A DNA stretch of 15,823 nucleotides from Desulfobacteraceae bacterium (GTDB lineage: Bacteria > Desulfobacterota > Desulfobacteria > Desulfobacterales > ETH-SRB1): assembly GCA_030638305.1 (NCBI GenBank), contig DAOWEW010000136.1, forward strand, positions 1-15,823, in the 5' to 3' direction. The notes beneath the pieces were generated by a model. It saw nothing but the letters and a program-made list of their open reading frames with translations, was not told the DNA's origin and did no database searches. Below, one piece after another: positions 1 to 7,077 of this stretch. The translations under genes and the position numbers were made by a program. Numbering within the stretch: position 1 is the stretch's first letter; each line of letters opens with the position of its first letter.

Positions 1-62
1 TGAAAGTTATGCCTTGCGGATTTTCCTGCAAAAACAACATATCGTGTTGCATTATTTTTTAA

Positions 63-141
63 TGGATCTGTCGAGGATTTTCGCGAATCCTTGATGCGCA
101 AAAGATCAGTGCAGATCAAGCCAAAAATCGCTCAATTTAGG
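63..141. repeat. Partial copy of the dispersed inverted-repeat (MITE-like) element
   Basis: This stretch matches the right half of the element at 6884-7042 (bases 6964-7042) without gaps; I count about 70 of 79 identical bases by eye. Shared blocks include GAGGATTTTCGCGAATCC and CTCAATTTAGG. The outer end of the repeat lies immediately next to the stop codon of hldE (143-145 on the complement). The left half expected for a full 159-bp copy would start about 17 bases before the window, and bases 1-62 do not resemble the other copy well. This is therefore either a half element or a copy with a diverged left arm. Confidence 0.8.
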
Positions 142-142
142 G

Positions 143-1591
143 TTAAAGGTCTCTTTTGATATTATTAATTATGCCGGTCGATGAAATATTTTCTATTACA
201 GGAATAAGGACAACCCTTCCACCATACTGTTCGACAAGTTCGTGTCCAAAAACTTCTTCAGATCTATAATTGCTGCCTTTTGTCAGTATATCGGGCTGTA
301 TGATTTGAATGAGTTTTTCAAGTTTGTTTGAAGAAAAAACTACAATATAATCAATACTGTCAAGTGCTCCAAGTATTCTGACACGCTCACTTTCACAAAT
401 TACAGGTCTTCCCTGCCCCTTAAGCGATTTTACTGAATCATCATCGTCGATAGCAACTATAAAAATGTCACCAAGCTGTTTTGAAGCAGAAAAAAGCATG
501 ATATGGCCTGCGTGTAACAGGTCAAAACATCCGTTAGTTAAAACAATCTTTTTGCCATTTTTTTTCAATTCTTTTGTTAATGATTCAAGTTCTGACAAAG
601 TTTTTTGTTTAAATATAGTGTGATCAGAATAGGACGTTAAAGCTGAGACAAGTTCTTTGCTTGAAACAGTAGCGGTTCCAACTTTGCCTACGACAATTCC
701 GGCAGCAGTATTTGCTATGGCTGAGCTATCTTTTAATGATGCTCCCGATGCCAATGCGAGCCCTATAACAGCGAGCACAGTATCTCCTGCTCCTGAAACG
801 TCATAGACCTGTCTGGCTTTTGCACTGATTTTATAAGGTTCTTTGTTCTTCTCAAAAAGCATCATACCGTCCTTGCCACATGTGATAAGCAGATTATCTA
901 TGATAGCGGTATCAAAAATTTTATTTCCTGCTTTTATGAGAGCTGCTTCATCTAAAATTTCAGTTCCAGTAGCAAGAGCTGCTTCTTTTCTGTTTGGTGT
1001 AAGCAAACGTACTCCTGAATATTTAGAAAAATTAAGTCCTTTTGGATCAGCAATTGTTATTTTATTATGCTTTTCAGCAGATTCGATCAGTTTTAAAAGC
1101 AAGGAACTTGTGATAAGTCCTTTTTCGTAATCGGAAATAAGAATTAAATCTGCAGAGGAGACTTTTTCTTCAATAAATCCGGCAAGAAGTTCAAAAGTTC
1201 CGGCTGAAATTTTTCTTTTTGTTTCTCTGTCGATTCTGAGTACATGCTGATTTGCCGCAATAATCCTTGTTTTCCTTGTAGTTGGCCTGTCGGGTTCCTG
1301 AACAACACCTGCTGTATCTACCCCCAGTTCATTTAACTTTTTCAGCAACAGGTTACCATGCCTGTCAGTACCCGTTACGCCTATCACTGACACTTTTGCG
1401 CCAAGTTCAACAAGATTATTTACAACGTTGCCTGACCCACCTAATGTATAATTTTCATTTTTAACTGATACTACCTGGACAGGCGCTTCGGGTGATATCC
1501 GGTCAACATCTCCCCATAAATACTCATCGACCATCAAATCGCCGACAACGAGTATTTTGCATTTATTAAATTTTGTTAAGTACGTATTCAT
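143..1591 (-). CDS. hldE: Bifunctional heptose-7-phosphate kinase / heptose-1-phosphate adenylyltransferase HldE
   Basis: This cytoplasmic enzyme phosphorylates D-glycero-beta-D-manno-heptose 7-phosphate at C1 and then (after removal of the C7 phosphate by GmhB) adenylylates the heptose 1-phosphate, supplying ADP-heptose for the LPS inner core. The 482 residues match the usual two-domain length (E. coli about 477). Residues about 1-320 are a PfkB/ribokinase-type kinase with the substrate-side glycine motif GGSGNV at 51-56 and the catalytic GAGDT motif at 267-271. Residues about 345-482 are a cytidylyltransferase-like domain with TNGCFDLLHAGH at 352-363 (HxGH nucleotide-binding motif) and the C-terminal STGII motif at 471-475. 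The ATG start gives an N terminus that aligns with the family, although the upstream ribosome binding site is weak. A dispersed repeat abuts its stop codon. The LPS role fits lptD elsewhere in the window. Recognition is firm. Confidence 0.96.
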   Translation of the reverse strand: MNTYLTKFNKCKILVVGDLMVDEYLWGDVDRISPEAPVQVVSVKNENYTLGGSGNVVNNLVELGAKVSVIGVTGTDRHGNLLLKKLNELGVDTAGVVQEPDRPTTRKTRIIAANQHVLRIDRETKRKISAGTFELLAGFIEEKVSSADLILISDYEKGLITSSLLLKLIESAEKHNKITIADPKGLNFSKYSGVRLLTPNRKEAALATGTEILDEAALIKAGNKIFDTAIIDNLLITCGKDGMMLFEKNKEPYKISAKARQVYDVSGAGDTVLAVIGLALASGASLKDSSAIANTAAGIVVGKVGTATVSSKELVSALTSYSDHTIFKQKTLSELESLTKELKKNGKKIVLTNGCFDLLHAGHIMLFSASKQLGDIFIVAIDDDDSVKSLKGQGRPVICESERVRILGALDSIDYIVVFSSNKLEKLIQIIQPDILTKGSNYRSEEVFGHELVEQYGGRVVLIPVIENISSTGIINNIKRDL

Positions 1592-1620
1592 ACTAAAAGT
1601 TTCTTAAATGAATTATTATA

Positions 1621-1827
1621 CTATAATTTCAATGACTTAGATGGGATTCCTGTATATTTTTTTAGAATTTTGATCTTTACTGAAAAATGCATTTGCTTCG
1701 ATTTGATGACAATATGTGGAATGATCCGGAGTAACAGGCCATTTAGAAATATCTTCCGACGATCAATTTCACGGATCATGATGTGATGCAGGACACTATG
1801 TGCATCAAAACGGGTTTGCCTTGGCAT
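1621..1827 (-). pseudogene. Degraded IS200-like / REP-associated tyrosine (Y1) transposase remnant
   Basis: The first about 30 residues (MPRQTRFDAHSVLHHIMIRE, then a DRRKIFLN block) closely resemble the N terminus of Y1 transposases of the REP-associated/IS200-like type, which usually begin MPR-x-x-R-x-D-x-x-x-x-x-HHVM and continue with RKIF-x-(D/N). After residue 30 the reading frame no longer resembles the family and ends at 68 residues, whereas intact proteins are roughly 200 or more. In another minus-strand frame of the same DNA a short CYSGSFHIL string is reminiscent of the catalytic CYA-W-x-x-x-NHFHLL region, so a frameshift plus internal deletion is likely. Upstream (1877-1883, complement) a GGGGACG motif followed by a TTGACA-containing stretch could be the old element end. 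No function is expected. The remaining bases of 1592-1956 show no other gene. Confidence 0.7.
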
Positions 1828-1956
1828 GGGATTTGTTTCGCATTTACGCTTCTTTTGTCAACTTAATTTTTGCAAGCGTCCCCATTTCACATAGCGTCCT
1901 TATTCTCACCCATTCTACGTCACCGCTTCAGCGTTTTTCCATCCATTAATGACCCC

Positions 1957-3813
1957 CTATTTCTTTTTTTCAGACAATTGTAAATTGACTATAGCATCTA
2001 GCCATATATCAGCCATCTTGGCATAGCCGTTATTGTTGGGGTGTAGATTATCGCTCATATCATCCGGGTAATAAAGGGCCTTCTCCATATCGACAACAAT
2101 AATATTATCGTCCTCACGAGCGTCCGCCAAGTCTTGAATGGCACTATTGAGATCTATGATATTTTGAATCGGCTCCTTCTGATTGATGATGCGGGCCAAG
2201 ATAACAACAATATTTGTATTGGTTGCGATTTCATACCGATCAATTCTGTCGAGAATCAGATCAATTTCTTCGGCAATACCCTCCGTATTTTGTCCCTTTG
2301 AAATATCATTAGTTCCAATATGAAGCAGTACGACTTCGGCTGGATTATCTATCAGCCATTGATAAATCGAAGAGGCAATCTCATCTGCCTGCCATCCCCC
2401 ATGTCCCTCATGGTCATTGTCAAAATCTGATGGACCGTAATTAAGGCTACCTACAAAATCAAATTCATAGCTCTCCGACAACAGACCGGTCTCCAGCTTG
2501 CTCCTATAGCCACCAAGATCACTGCTGCTACCATCATACCCGAGAGTAATTGAATCGCCAAGCGGCATAATCCTCAGGACATCTTCTTCATGAGTTTTCG
2601 AATTTGCTTGCACTTTTGTCCACGCCTTTTTGTAATGGTCAATGGCTTTGTCGTACTTGCCCATGTCGTAGTTATCTTGGGCTTTGTCCATCTCGCGCTC
2701 TGCCTCAGCGATTTTCTTCAATGCCTTATCACACGCAGAATCGTCATTTTCATTTTCATAACAGCCGGTAGCTGATGCTTCCGAGATAGCCTGATTAATC
2801 GCCGTTCGAGCCAATCGTTCGTTCATGCTAACAAGAATGACGATAGTATTTGAGATGTCCGGAGAAGCGACATTCATCAGCGCTTTGACCGCTTTCTTCG
2901 AGTCATCAAAGACCTTTTTGACATTTTTGCAAAGTGTCAGGTTTTTTTGGATGTACTCAATCGCCTTTTTAATTTCTTTATCAACTTTTTCGTCATTGGT
3001 CGGGAGAAGCGCATACAAATCCTCTACGATAATCACATTGTAGTAGCGTTGTTGGATTTCTCCGAGTGATAGTGCTTTATCGTACAGAGCTACTTCGTCT
3101 ATCATGCCGCTAAAGTGATAACTGCCAAGGAAATGCCCTATGTTCAATGGAGCTGTCAGCGAGGCAAACCCTTCAGTATAGTCTATGTCCATTGAGTTCA
3201 CAAGTTCGCCATCTACATAAAGGGAAATTTGATCTTCAAGCGCATTTCTTACCGCCACAATATGATGCCATACATCGTCCGCCAAATTCGTGTCCCCTGT
3301 AAGAGAACCAAGACTTTCTCCGGATGAATCCTTTAACATAAAGCAAGCATAGCCAGATTCATTGAGAACTCCAATCCACCAATACCAATGTGGAGCATTT
3401 GTTTCATCATATCTGCCGACAATAACCTCGTTATTCTTGTTGTCGGGATATGGCGGCGGTGGTAACCTTTTCATCCAAAATTCAACGGAAAAACTGTCGG
3501 TTGCTCCCCAGTTGAAAGTAGCATCTGCCGGTACATTAATCTCCGTGCTTTCGCCGTCGAACAGTTGCCCACCACCTATGATACCGGTATTAGAAGCGAC
3601 GGGACACTCTTCGCCACATAGGCCATCATTGCCACCATAGGAGTCAAAGTAACTGCCGGGGATAGTCTCATTCAGATTCCAGTAAGAGAGCATTCCGTCT
3701 GGGCAAACCGTTAAAGGCTTGTCAGCCAGGGCCGCATTTCCAGTTGTAAGAACAAAGGCTAACGTGCCCATCAGTAATAGTGCATAAAAACGAGTTTTGA
3801 TCCAACTGTACAT
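1957..3813 (-). CDS. Secreted LamG-domain / SGNH (GDSL) esterase-like protein
   Basis: This 618-residue protein is predicted to be exported. Residues 1-30 form a signal peptide (basic start, hydrophobic core, cleavage near NAALA-D). Residues about 35-260 look like a LamG/concanavalin-like jelly-roll that often binds carbohydrate or protein, with typical VWHHIVAVRN and ISLYVDGELV strands. Residues about 265-410 are helical and charged, with a TPR-like block near 365-400. Residues about 412-618 are an SGNH hydrolase domain: GDSIT at 419-423 (nucleophile Ser421), GTND at 500-503, and DNLHPN with Asp588 and His591. The block wording (PLGDSITLG, GYR, VLLHIGTNDI) resembles the XynB-like SGNH subgroup (family CE3 acetyl xylan esterases). 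Deacetylation of a polysaccharide is therefore a plausible job, but the substrate is unknown. The start at 3813 was chosen over an in-frame one at 3879 because it has an AAGGAGGG ribosome binding site and begins the signal peptide. The gene looks richer in G+C than its neighbours and sits beside a transposase relic, which suggests possible acquisition. Confidence 0.85.
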   Translation of the reverse strand: MYSWIKTRFYALLLMGTLAFVLTTGNAALADKPLTVCPDGMLSYWNLNETIPGSYFDSYGGNDGLCGEECPVASNTGIIGGGQLFDGESTEINVPADATFNWGATDSFSVEFWMKRLPPPPYPDNKNNEVIVGRYDETNAPHWYWWIGVLNESGYACFMLKDSSGESLGSLTGDTNLADDVWHHIVAVRNALEDQISLYVDGELVNSMDIDYTEGFASLTAPLNIGHFLGSYHFSGMIDEVALYDKALSLGEIQQRYYNVIIVEDLYALLPTNDEKVDKEIKKAIEYIQKNLTLCKNVKKVFDDSKKAVKALMNVASPDISNTIVILVSMNERLARTAINQAISEASATGCYENENDDSACDKALKKIAEAEREMDKAQDNYDMGKYDKAIDHYKKAWTKVQANSKTHEEDVLRIMPLGDSITLGYDGSSSDLGGYRSKLETGLLSESYEFDFVGSLNYGPSDFDNDHEGHGGWQADEIASSIYQWLIDNPAEVVLLHIGTNDISKGQNTEGIAEEIDLILDRIDRYEIATNTNIVVILARIINQKEPIQNIIDLNSAIQDLADAREDDNIIVVDMEKALYYPDDMSDNLHPNNNGYAKMADIWLDAIVNLQLSEKKK

Positions 3814-3821
3814 TATTTTTT

Positions 3822-3829
3822 CCCTCCTT
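3822..3829 (-). promoter_or_regulatory. Strong ribosome binding site that fixes the LamG/SGNH gene start
   Basis: The complement reads AAGGAGGG, eight bases before the ATG at 3813-3811. It supports the 618-residue start rather than the 640-residue extension, whose extra 22 residues would disrupt the signal peptide. Confidence 0.8.
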
Positions 3830-4010
3830 AATGAATAGATAAATAAAAATTTAAAGACCTTATAGCAACAAAGCAGCAAAACCTTATTCGATTAATTGCC
3901 ACCCATTTTCGATAGCAACTGGTTACTCCACGTTCCTTAGGGTTAGGTCTGATCTTCACAGCAATACGAAAATACAATATAATTACAGTCTGAAAATTCG
4001 ACTGAAGGGT

Positions 4011-4025
4011 ATTGTTCTGAACAAT
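4011..4025. other. Perfect 7-bp-arm palindrome (ATTGTTC-T-GAACAAT)
   Basis: This short palindrome lies between the 5' end of the LamG/SGNH gene and the 3' end of the thioesterase gene. It has a one-base loop and no T-tract on either side, so it is a better candidate for a protein-binding site than for a terminator. No other copy was noticed in the window. The rest of 3814-4058 shows no gene. Confidence 0.3.
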
Positions 4026-4058
4026 TACAAGAGGTTAAGTTGTTTGGGGAACTTTTAT

Positions 4059-4466
4059 TCATAAACATTTTTTTGCAATAAGGTCTGTTAATAATTTCGA
4101 CGGACGAACTACTCGACCGTTACGGTCAGTAAAGGCGTGCCTGGTTTGTCCTTTTGCAAGTATTGTATTTCCGTCTTCACTTAATATGCGATAATTAAAT
4201 TTCATACTGCCTTTAACGCCTGTGTCTAAAGAAGTTTCTATTATCAGAACATCATCGTAATGTGCAGGATATAAATACTTGCAATATACTTCTGAAACAG
4301 GCAGAAAAATTCCCCCTTTTTCAATTTCCTTATAAGTAAGTCCAAGATACCTGAAAATTTCTGTACGACCAATTTCAAACCAGCGCAAGTAATTTGAATG
4401 ATAGGCAATGCCCATCTTATCCGTATCGCCGTAAATTACACGGTATGTTATGTTGTGGGTTATCAT
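4059..4466 (-). CDS. Hotdog-fold acyl-CoA thioesterase (YbgC / 4-hydroxybenzoyl-CoA thioesterase family)
   Basis: This 135-residue protein hydrolyses acyl-CoA thioesters in the cytoplasm; the acyl substrate cannot be read from the sequence. The N-terminal signature YGDTDKMGIAYHSNYLRWFE (12-31) is the family hallmark, with the probable catalytic Asp16 and the conserved G-x-x-x-H-x-N-Y segment. Length matches the family (about 130-150). YbgC is part of the tol-pal cluster in many proteobacteria, but no tol or pal gene is present here and the gene appears to stand alone. A modest AGGA ribosome binding site sits just before the ATG. Alternatives within the same family include a thioesterase acting on aromatic or menaquinone-pathway CoA esters; family membership is firm, the specific role is not. 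Confidence 0.88.
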   Translation of the reverse strand: MITHNITYRVIYGDTDKMGIAYHSNYLRWFEIGRTEIFRYLGLTYKEIEKGGIFLPVSEVYCKYLYPAHYDDVLIIETSLDTGVKGSMKFNYRILSEDGNTILAKGQTRHAFTDRNGRVVRPSKLLTDLIAKKCL

Positions 4467-4773
4467 AATGTCCTAAATAATGCCTGAACGAAAACTGCTA
4501 ATTTTTCCAGCAGATACCGCCAATATTTTTTAAAAAGCAACAACTATACCAGTTTATATAAAAGCTGTTACTTAGTTACTAACACCCTATAATTGTTGGT
4601 GATATTTTTTTCTGCCCTCAAGGGCATGAGAACACTTAATTGAGCATATATGCAAAAAAATTCCACTCTAAAGTGAATATCTCTTTCACAAAAGTGGAAG
4701 TTTATTGCACATTTGGGTTTGTTGGATTATTTGAGGTTTCAAATTTCTGATACTATGAACTTGAAAAAATCTT
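4467..4773. other. Intergenic region with several small inverted repeats, no gene seen
   Basis: These 307 bases separate thrH from the thioesterase gene. No convincing ORF was found on either strand. Structures seen: TGCCCT-CA-AGGGCA near 4612-4625, and a nested pair at 4661-4699 in which TTCCACT pairs with AGTGGAA and encloses AGTGAA/TTCAC. Neither is followed by a clear T-tract on the minus strand, so terminator function for thrH is uncertain. The region is strongly AT-rich and could hold the thioesterase promoter. Confidence 0.45.
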
Positions 4774-5391
4774 CTATTTTGCGTTTGAGCTATAGATAAT
4801 TTTTTTGATAATGTTTTTTAATTCTTTATATTCATATGATAAAGTGAGCTCAGGGAATTCATTTTTTATACTATCCGGCGGCCGGAAAAAAATACCTGCA
4901 TCAGCTTCTTTGAGCATGGCAATATCATTATATGAATCGCCGACGGCTATTGTTTTATAATTAAGGTTTCTTAGAGCTAATATTGTCTGCCGCTTGCCGT
5001 CTTGCAGGCGTAGGGTATAACTATTAATTGAGCCGTCAGAATCTATTTTCAGAGAATTACAAAAAAGAGTTGGCCATCCAAGTTTTTTCATTAAAGGCCC
5101 TGCGAATTGAACAAAAGTATCTGAAGCAATTATTACCTGGGTGCATGATCGAAGCCACTCAAGAAATTCCACTGCACCTTCAAGCGGTTCCATGGAATCT
5201 ATGACCTTTTTTATATCGTCTATCTTCAGACCATATTTATGAAGAATAGAAAGTCTTTTTTTCATCAATACATCATAATCGGATATATCACGTGTAGTAA
5301 GTCCAAGTTCCTTAATGCCGGTCTTTTGGGATACATTTATCCATATTTCAGGGACAAGAACTCCTTCCAAATCCAAGCAGACAATATACAT
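4774..5391 (-). CDS. thrH: ThrH: phosphoserine phosphatase / homoserine phosphotransferase (HAD family)
   Basis: This 205-residue HAD-superfamily enzyme matches the ThrH family of Pseudomonas aeruginosa, which dephosphorylates phosphoserine and can transfer the phosphate to homoserine. Visible motifs are DLEGVLVPEIW from residue 7 (motif I, nucleophile Asp7 and Glu9), the TTRDI-x-DYDVLMKKRL block at 32-46 typical of ThrH, SDT at 90-92 (motif II) and GDSYND at 151-156 (motif III). Length is normal. The start is set by an AGGTG ribosome binding site six bases ahead of the ATG. It follows hom by 86 bases in the same direction, and that gap is mostly heptanucleotide repeat. Lying directly behind homoserine dehydrogenase, it probably supplies the homoserine phosphorylation step; no thrB is visible. 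Assignment by sequence resemblance is strong; in-vivo role is inference. Confidence 0.92.
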   Translation of the reverse strand: MYIVCLDLEGVLVPEIWINVSQKTGIKELGLTTRDISDYDVLMKKRLSILHKYGLKIDDIKKVIDSMEPLEGAVEFLEWLRSCTQVIIASDTFVQFAGPLMKKLGWPTLFCNSLKIDSDGSINSYTLRLQDGKRQTILALRNLNYKTIAVGDSYNDIAMLKEADAGIFFRPPDSIKNEFPELTLSYEYKELKNIIKKIIYSSNAK

Positions 5392-5410
5392 ATTTTCACC
5401 TATGTAAAAA

Positions 5411-5477
5411 CGGTTTACGGTTGTCGGTTCACGGTTATCGGTTCACAGTTACCGTAAACCGTAAACCGATAACCGTT
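5411..5477. repeat. Heptanucleotide repeat that inverts in the middle (CGGTTYA-type)
   Basis: From 5411 the DNA reads in 7-base steps: CGGTTTA, CGGTTGT, CGGTTCA, CGGTTAT, CGGTTCA; after about 5447 it continues as the reverse complement of the same unit (CGTAAAC, CGTAAAC, CGATAAC). The two halves can pair as an imperfect hairpin with arms of about 28 bases. It fills the space between the hom stop codon (5478-5480, complement) and the thrH ribosome binding site. A second array is at 14851-14885. Confidence 0.85.
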
Positions 5478-6794
5478 TTATATCTGACTGTTTTCATCCT
5501 CAATTCGTATGAGAACCGGTTTATCTTTTACAATCTCAAGGGAGGTAATTTCTGATAAAGCTTTTTTTACGCCGGCTTCTCCTGCGAGATGTGTCAGCAT
5601 GACTATAGGAACCGAACCTTTTGATTTTCGTCCTTTCTGATGAACAGATTTAAGGCTGATGCCATAATTACCGAGAATACCCGCTATCTTCGAAAGTACG
5701 CCGGGATGATCCAGTGCCGAGAACCTGAAATAATAGTTAGTAAAAATTTCGTCGACAGGCATAACAGGAATTTGTTTGATGTTTTCCATTTGGTATGAAA
5801 GTAAAGGGATTCTTTTTCTTGCACCGGATAAAAGGTCGCGTGCAAGATCAACTGTGTCGCTGACCACAGCACTGGCGGTAGGCATCATTCCTGCCCCATG
5901 CCCGTAAAGCATTATGTCGCCCACTGCGTCGCCGGACACTGTAATCGCATTTAACGTACCATTGACATTGGAAAGAAGATTGTCAAAAGGAATCATGGCA
6001 GGATGTACTCTTGTTTCAACTTTATTTCCCCTGTTTTTGCTGATCGCAAGGAGCTTTATCCTGTATCCAAACTGTCCGGCGAATTCAATATCAAGGGGAG
6101 TAATTTCTGAAATTCCCTCAATATAAATATCGTTAAAATTGATTTCCATTCCATAGGCAAGTGATGACAATATGGATAGTTTGTGAGCTGTATCAAGACC
6201 TTCTATATCTAAGGATGGATCTGCCTCTGCGAATCCGTTCGCTTGCGCTTCGGACAGTGCGTTTTCAAAGCTGCTTTTATTGTTGGTAATTTTTGAAAGG
6301 ATATAATTGCATGTACCGTTTAAGATACCGATCATTGAATTAATCCGGTTACCTACCAGTGCCTCACGTAAAGTTTTGATAATCGGGATACATCCGCAAA
6401 CACTTGCTTCAAAGGCAATGCTGACGCCTTTTTTATCTGCTGCCTTAAATATTGCCTTGCCGTGGTTTGCAAGAAGTGCCTTGTTTGCAGTAACGACATG
6501 CTTCCCATTATTAATGGCCCTTAAAATCAAGTCCTTCGCAATTCCCTCTCCTCCAATCAGCTCAATAATAATGTCAATTTCCGAATCGTCAACAATTCCT
6601 GCAGCATCAGTGGTCAAAACACCTTCCTTGAATTTTATTCCTCTGTCTCTATTAATATCTATATCGGCGATACGTTTCAAATTCAGAACAGTTCCAATTC
6701 GTGAACTTATAATATCTTTGCTTTCAATAAGAATTTTTGCAGTACCTGTACCAATCGTACCACAACCGAGTAAGCCTATATTTATTTCTTTCAT
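5478..6794 (-). CDS. hom: Homoserine dehydrogenase
   Basis: This enzyme reduces aspartate semialdehyde to homoserine with NAD(P)H, the branch point to threonine and methionine. The 438-residue, monofunctional form (no aspartokinase domain) carries a Rossmann motif GLLGCGTIGTG at 7-17, TANKALLA at 102-109, the substrate segment GILNGTCNYIL at 156-166, and D-x-x-x-K at Asp201/Lys205, matching the catalytic Asp/Lys pair of the family. Residues about 356-430 form an ACT domain (FRFSALDHPGVLSKIAGIL), so feedback inhibition by threonine is likely. I chose the ATG at 6794; an in-frame TTG seven codons earlier is less likely because AAAAAAGG lies at ribosome-binding distance from the ATG. It is the first gene of a hom-thrH unit, divergent from purM, and the shared intergenic space holds a MITE-like element. 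Confidence 0.95.
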   Translation of the reverse strand: MKEINIGLLGCGTIGTGTAKILIESKDIISSRIGTVLNLKRIADIDINRDRGIKFKEGVLTTDAAGIVDDSEIDIIIELIGGEGIAKDLILRAINNGKHVVTANKALLANHGKAIFKAADKKGVSIAFEASVCGCIPIIKTLREALVGNRINSMIGILNGTCNYILSKITNNKSSFENALSEAQANGFAEADPSLDIEGLDTAHKLSILSSLAYGMEINFNDIYIEGISEITPLDIEFAGQFGYRIKLLAISKNRGNKVETRVHPAMIPFDNLLSNVNGTLNAITVSGDAVGDIMLYGHGAGMMPTASAVVSDTVDLARDLLSGARKRIPLLSYQMENIKQIPVMPVDEIFTNYYFRFSALDHPGVLSKIAGILGNYGISLKSVHQKGRKSKGSVPIVMLTHLAGEAGVKKALSEITSLEIVKDKPVLIRIEDENSQI

Positions 6795-6883
6795 ACCAAT
6801 ACCTTTTTTGACCAAAAAAATTATGCCCTAAAAATTGTTTTGACTTTTAACCTGATTCAATTTAATTTTCAAGTTTAATAATA

Positions 6884-7042
6884 CCTAAGTTGAGTGATTT
6901 TTTGCAAAGAGATGTGCTGATATCTTGATGCAGCAAGGTTTGCGAAAACCGCAGGCATACCCGTGGATATGTTGAGGATTTTCGCGAATCCTTGATGCGC
7001 AAGAGATTAGTGCAGGTCGAGTAAAAAATCACTCAATTTAGG
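6884..7042. repeat. 159-bp MITE-like inverted-repeat element with 5-bp flanking duplication
   Basis: The ends are inverted copies: the left begins CCTAAGTTGAGTGATTTTTT and the reverse complement of the right end begins CCTAAATTGAGTGATTTTTT (19 of 20 identical). Similarity continues inward with small gaps (for example GCGAAAA blocks on both arms), so almost the whole element folds back on itself. TAATA is found directly outside both ends (6879-6883 and 7043-7047), consistent with a target-site duplication. It contains no ORF. It occupies most of the 283-base divergent region between hom and purM and could affect either promoter. The right half recurs at 63-141, which shows that the sequence is dispersed. 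Confidence 0.8.
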
Positions 7043-7077
7043 TAATACCTTTGATATAAACTTTCAGGGAGATTTAT

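Noticed and set aside
4011..4025. LexA/SOS box reading of ATTGTTC-T-GAACAAT
   Set aside because: The half-sites are arranged in the opposite order and spacing to the GAAC-N4-GTTC box, and no SOS gene is adjacent.
5411..5477. CRISPR array
   Set aside because: The units are 7 bases with no spacers of unique sequence and no cas genes are present, so it is a simple heptad repeat.
6307..6831. 174-residue plus-strand ORF antisense to hom
   Set aside because: It lies wholly opposite the well-supported hom gene apart from a few bases, has no family resemblance and looks like a shadow frame.
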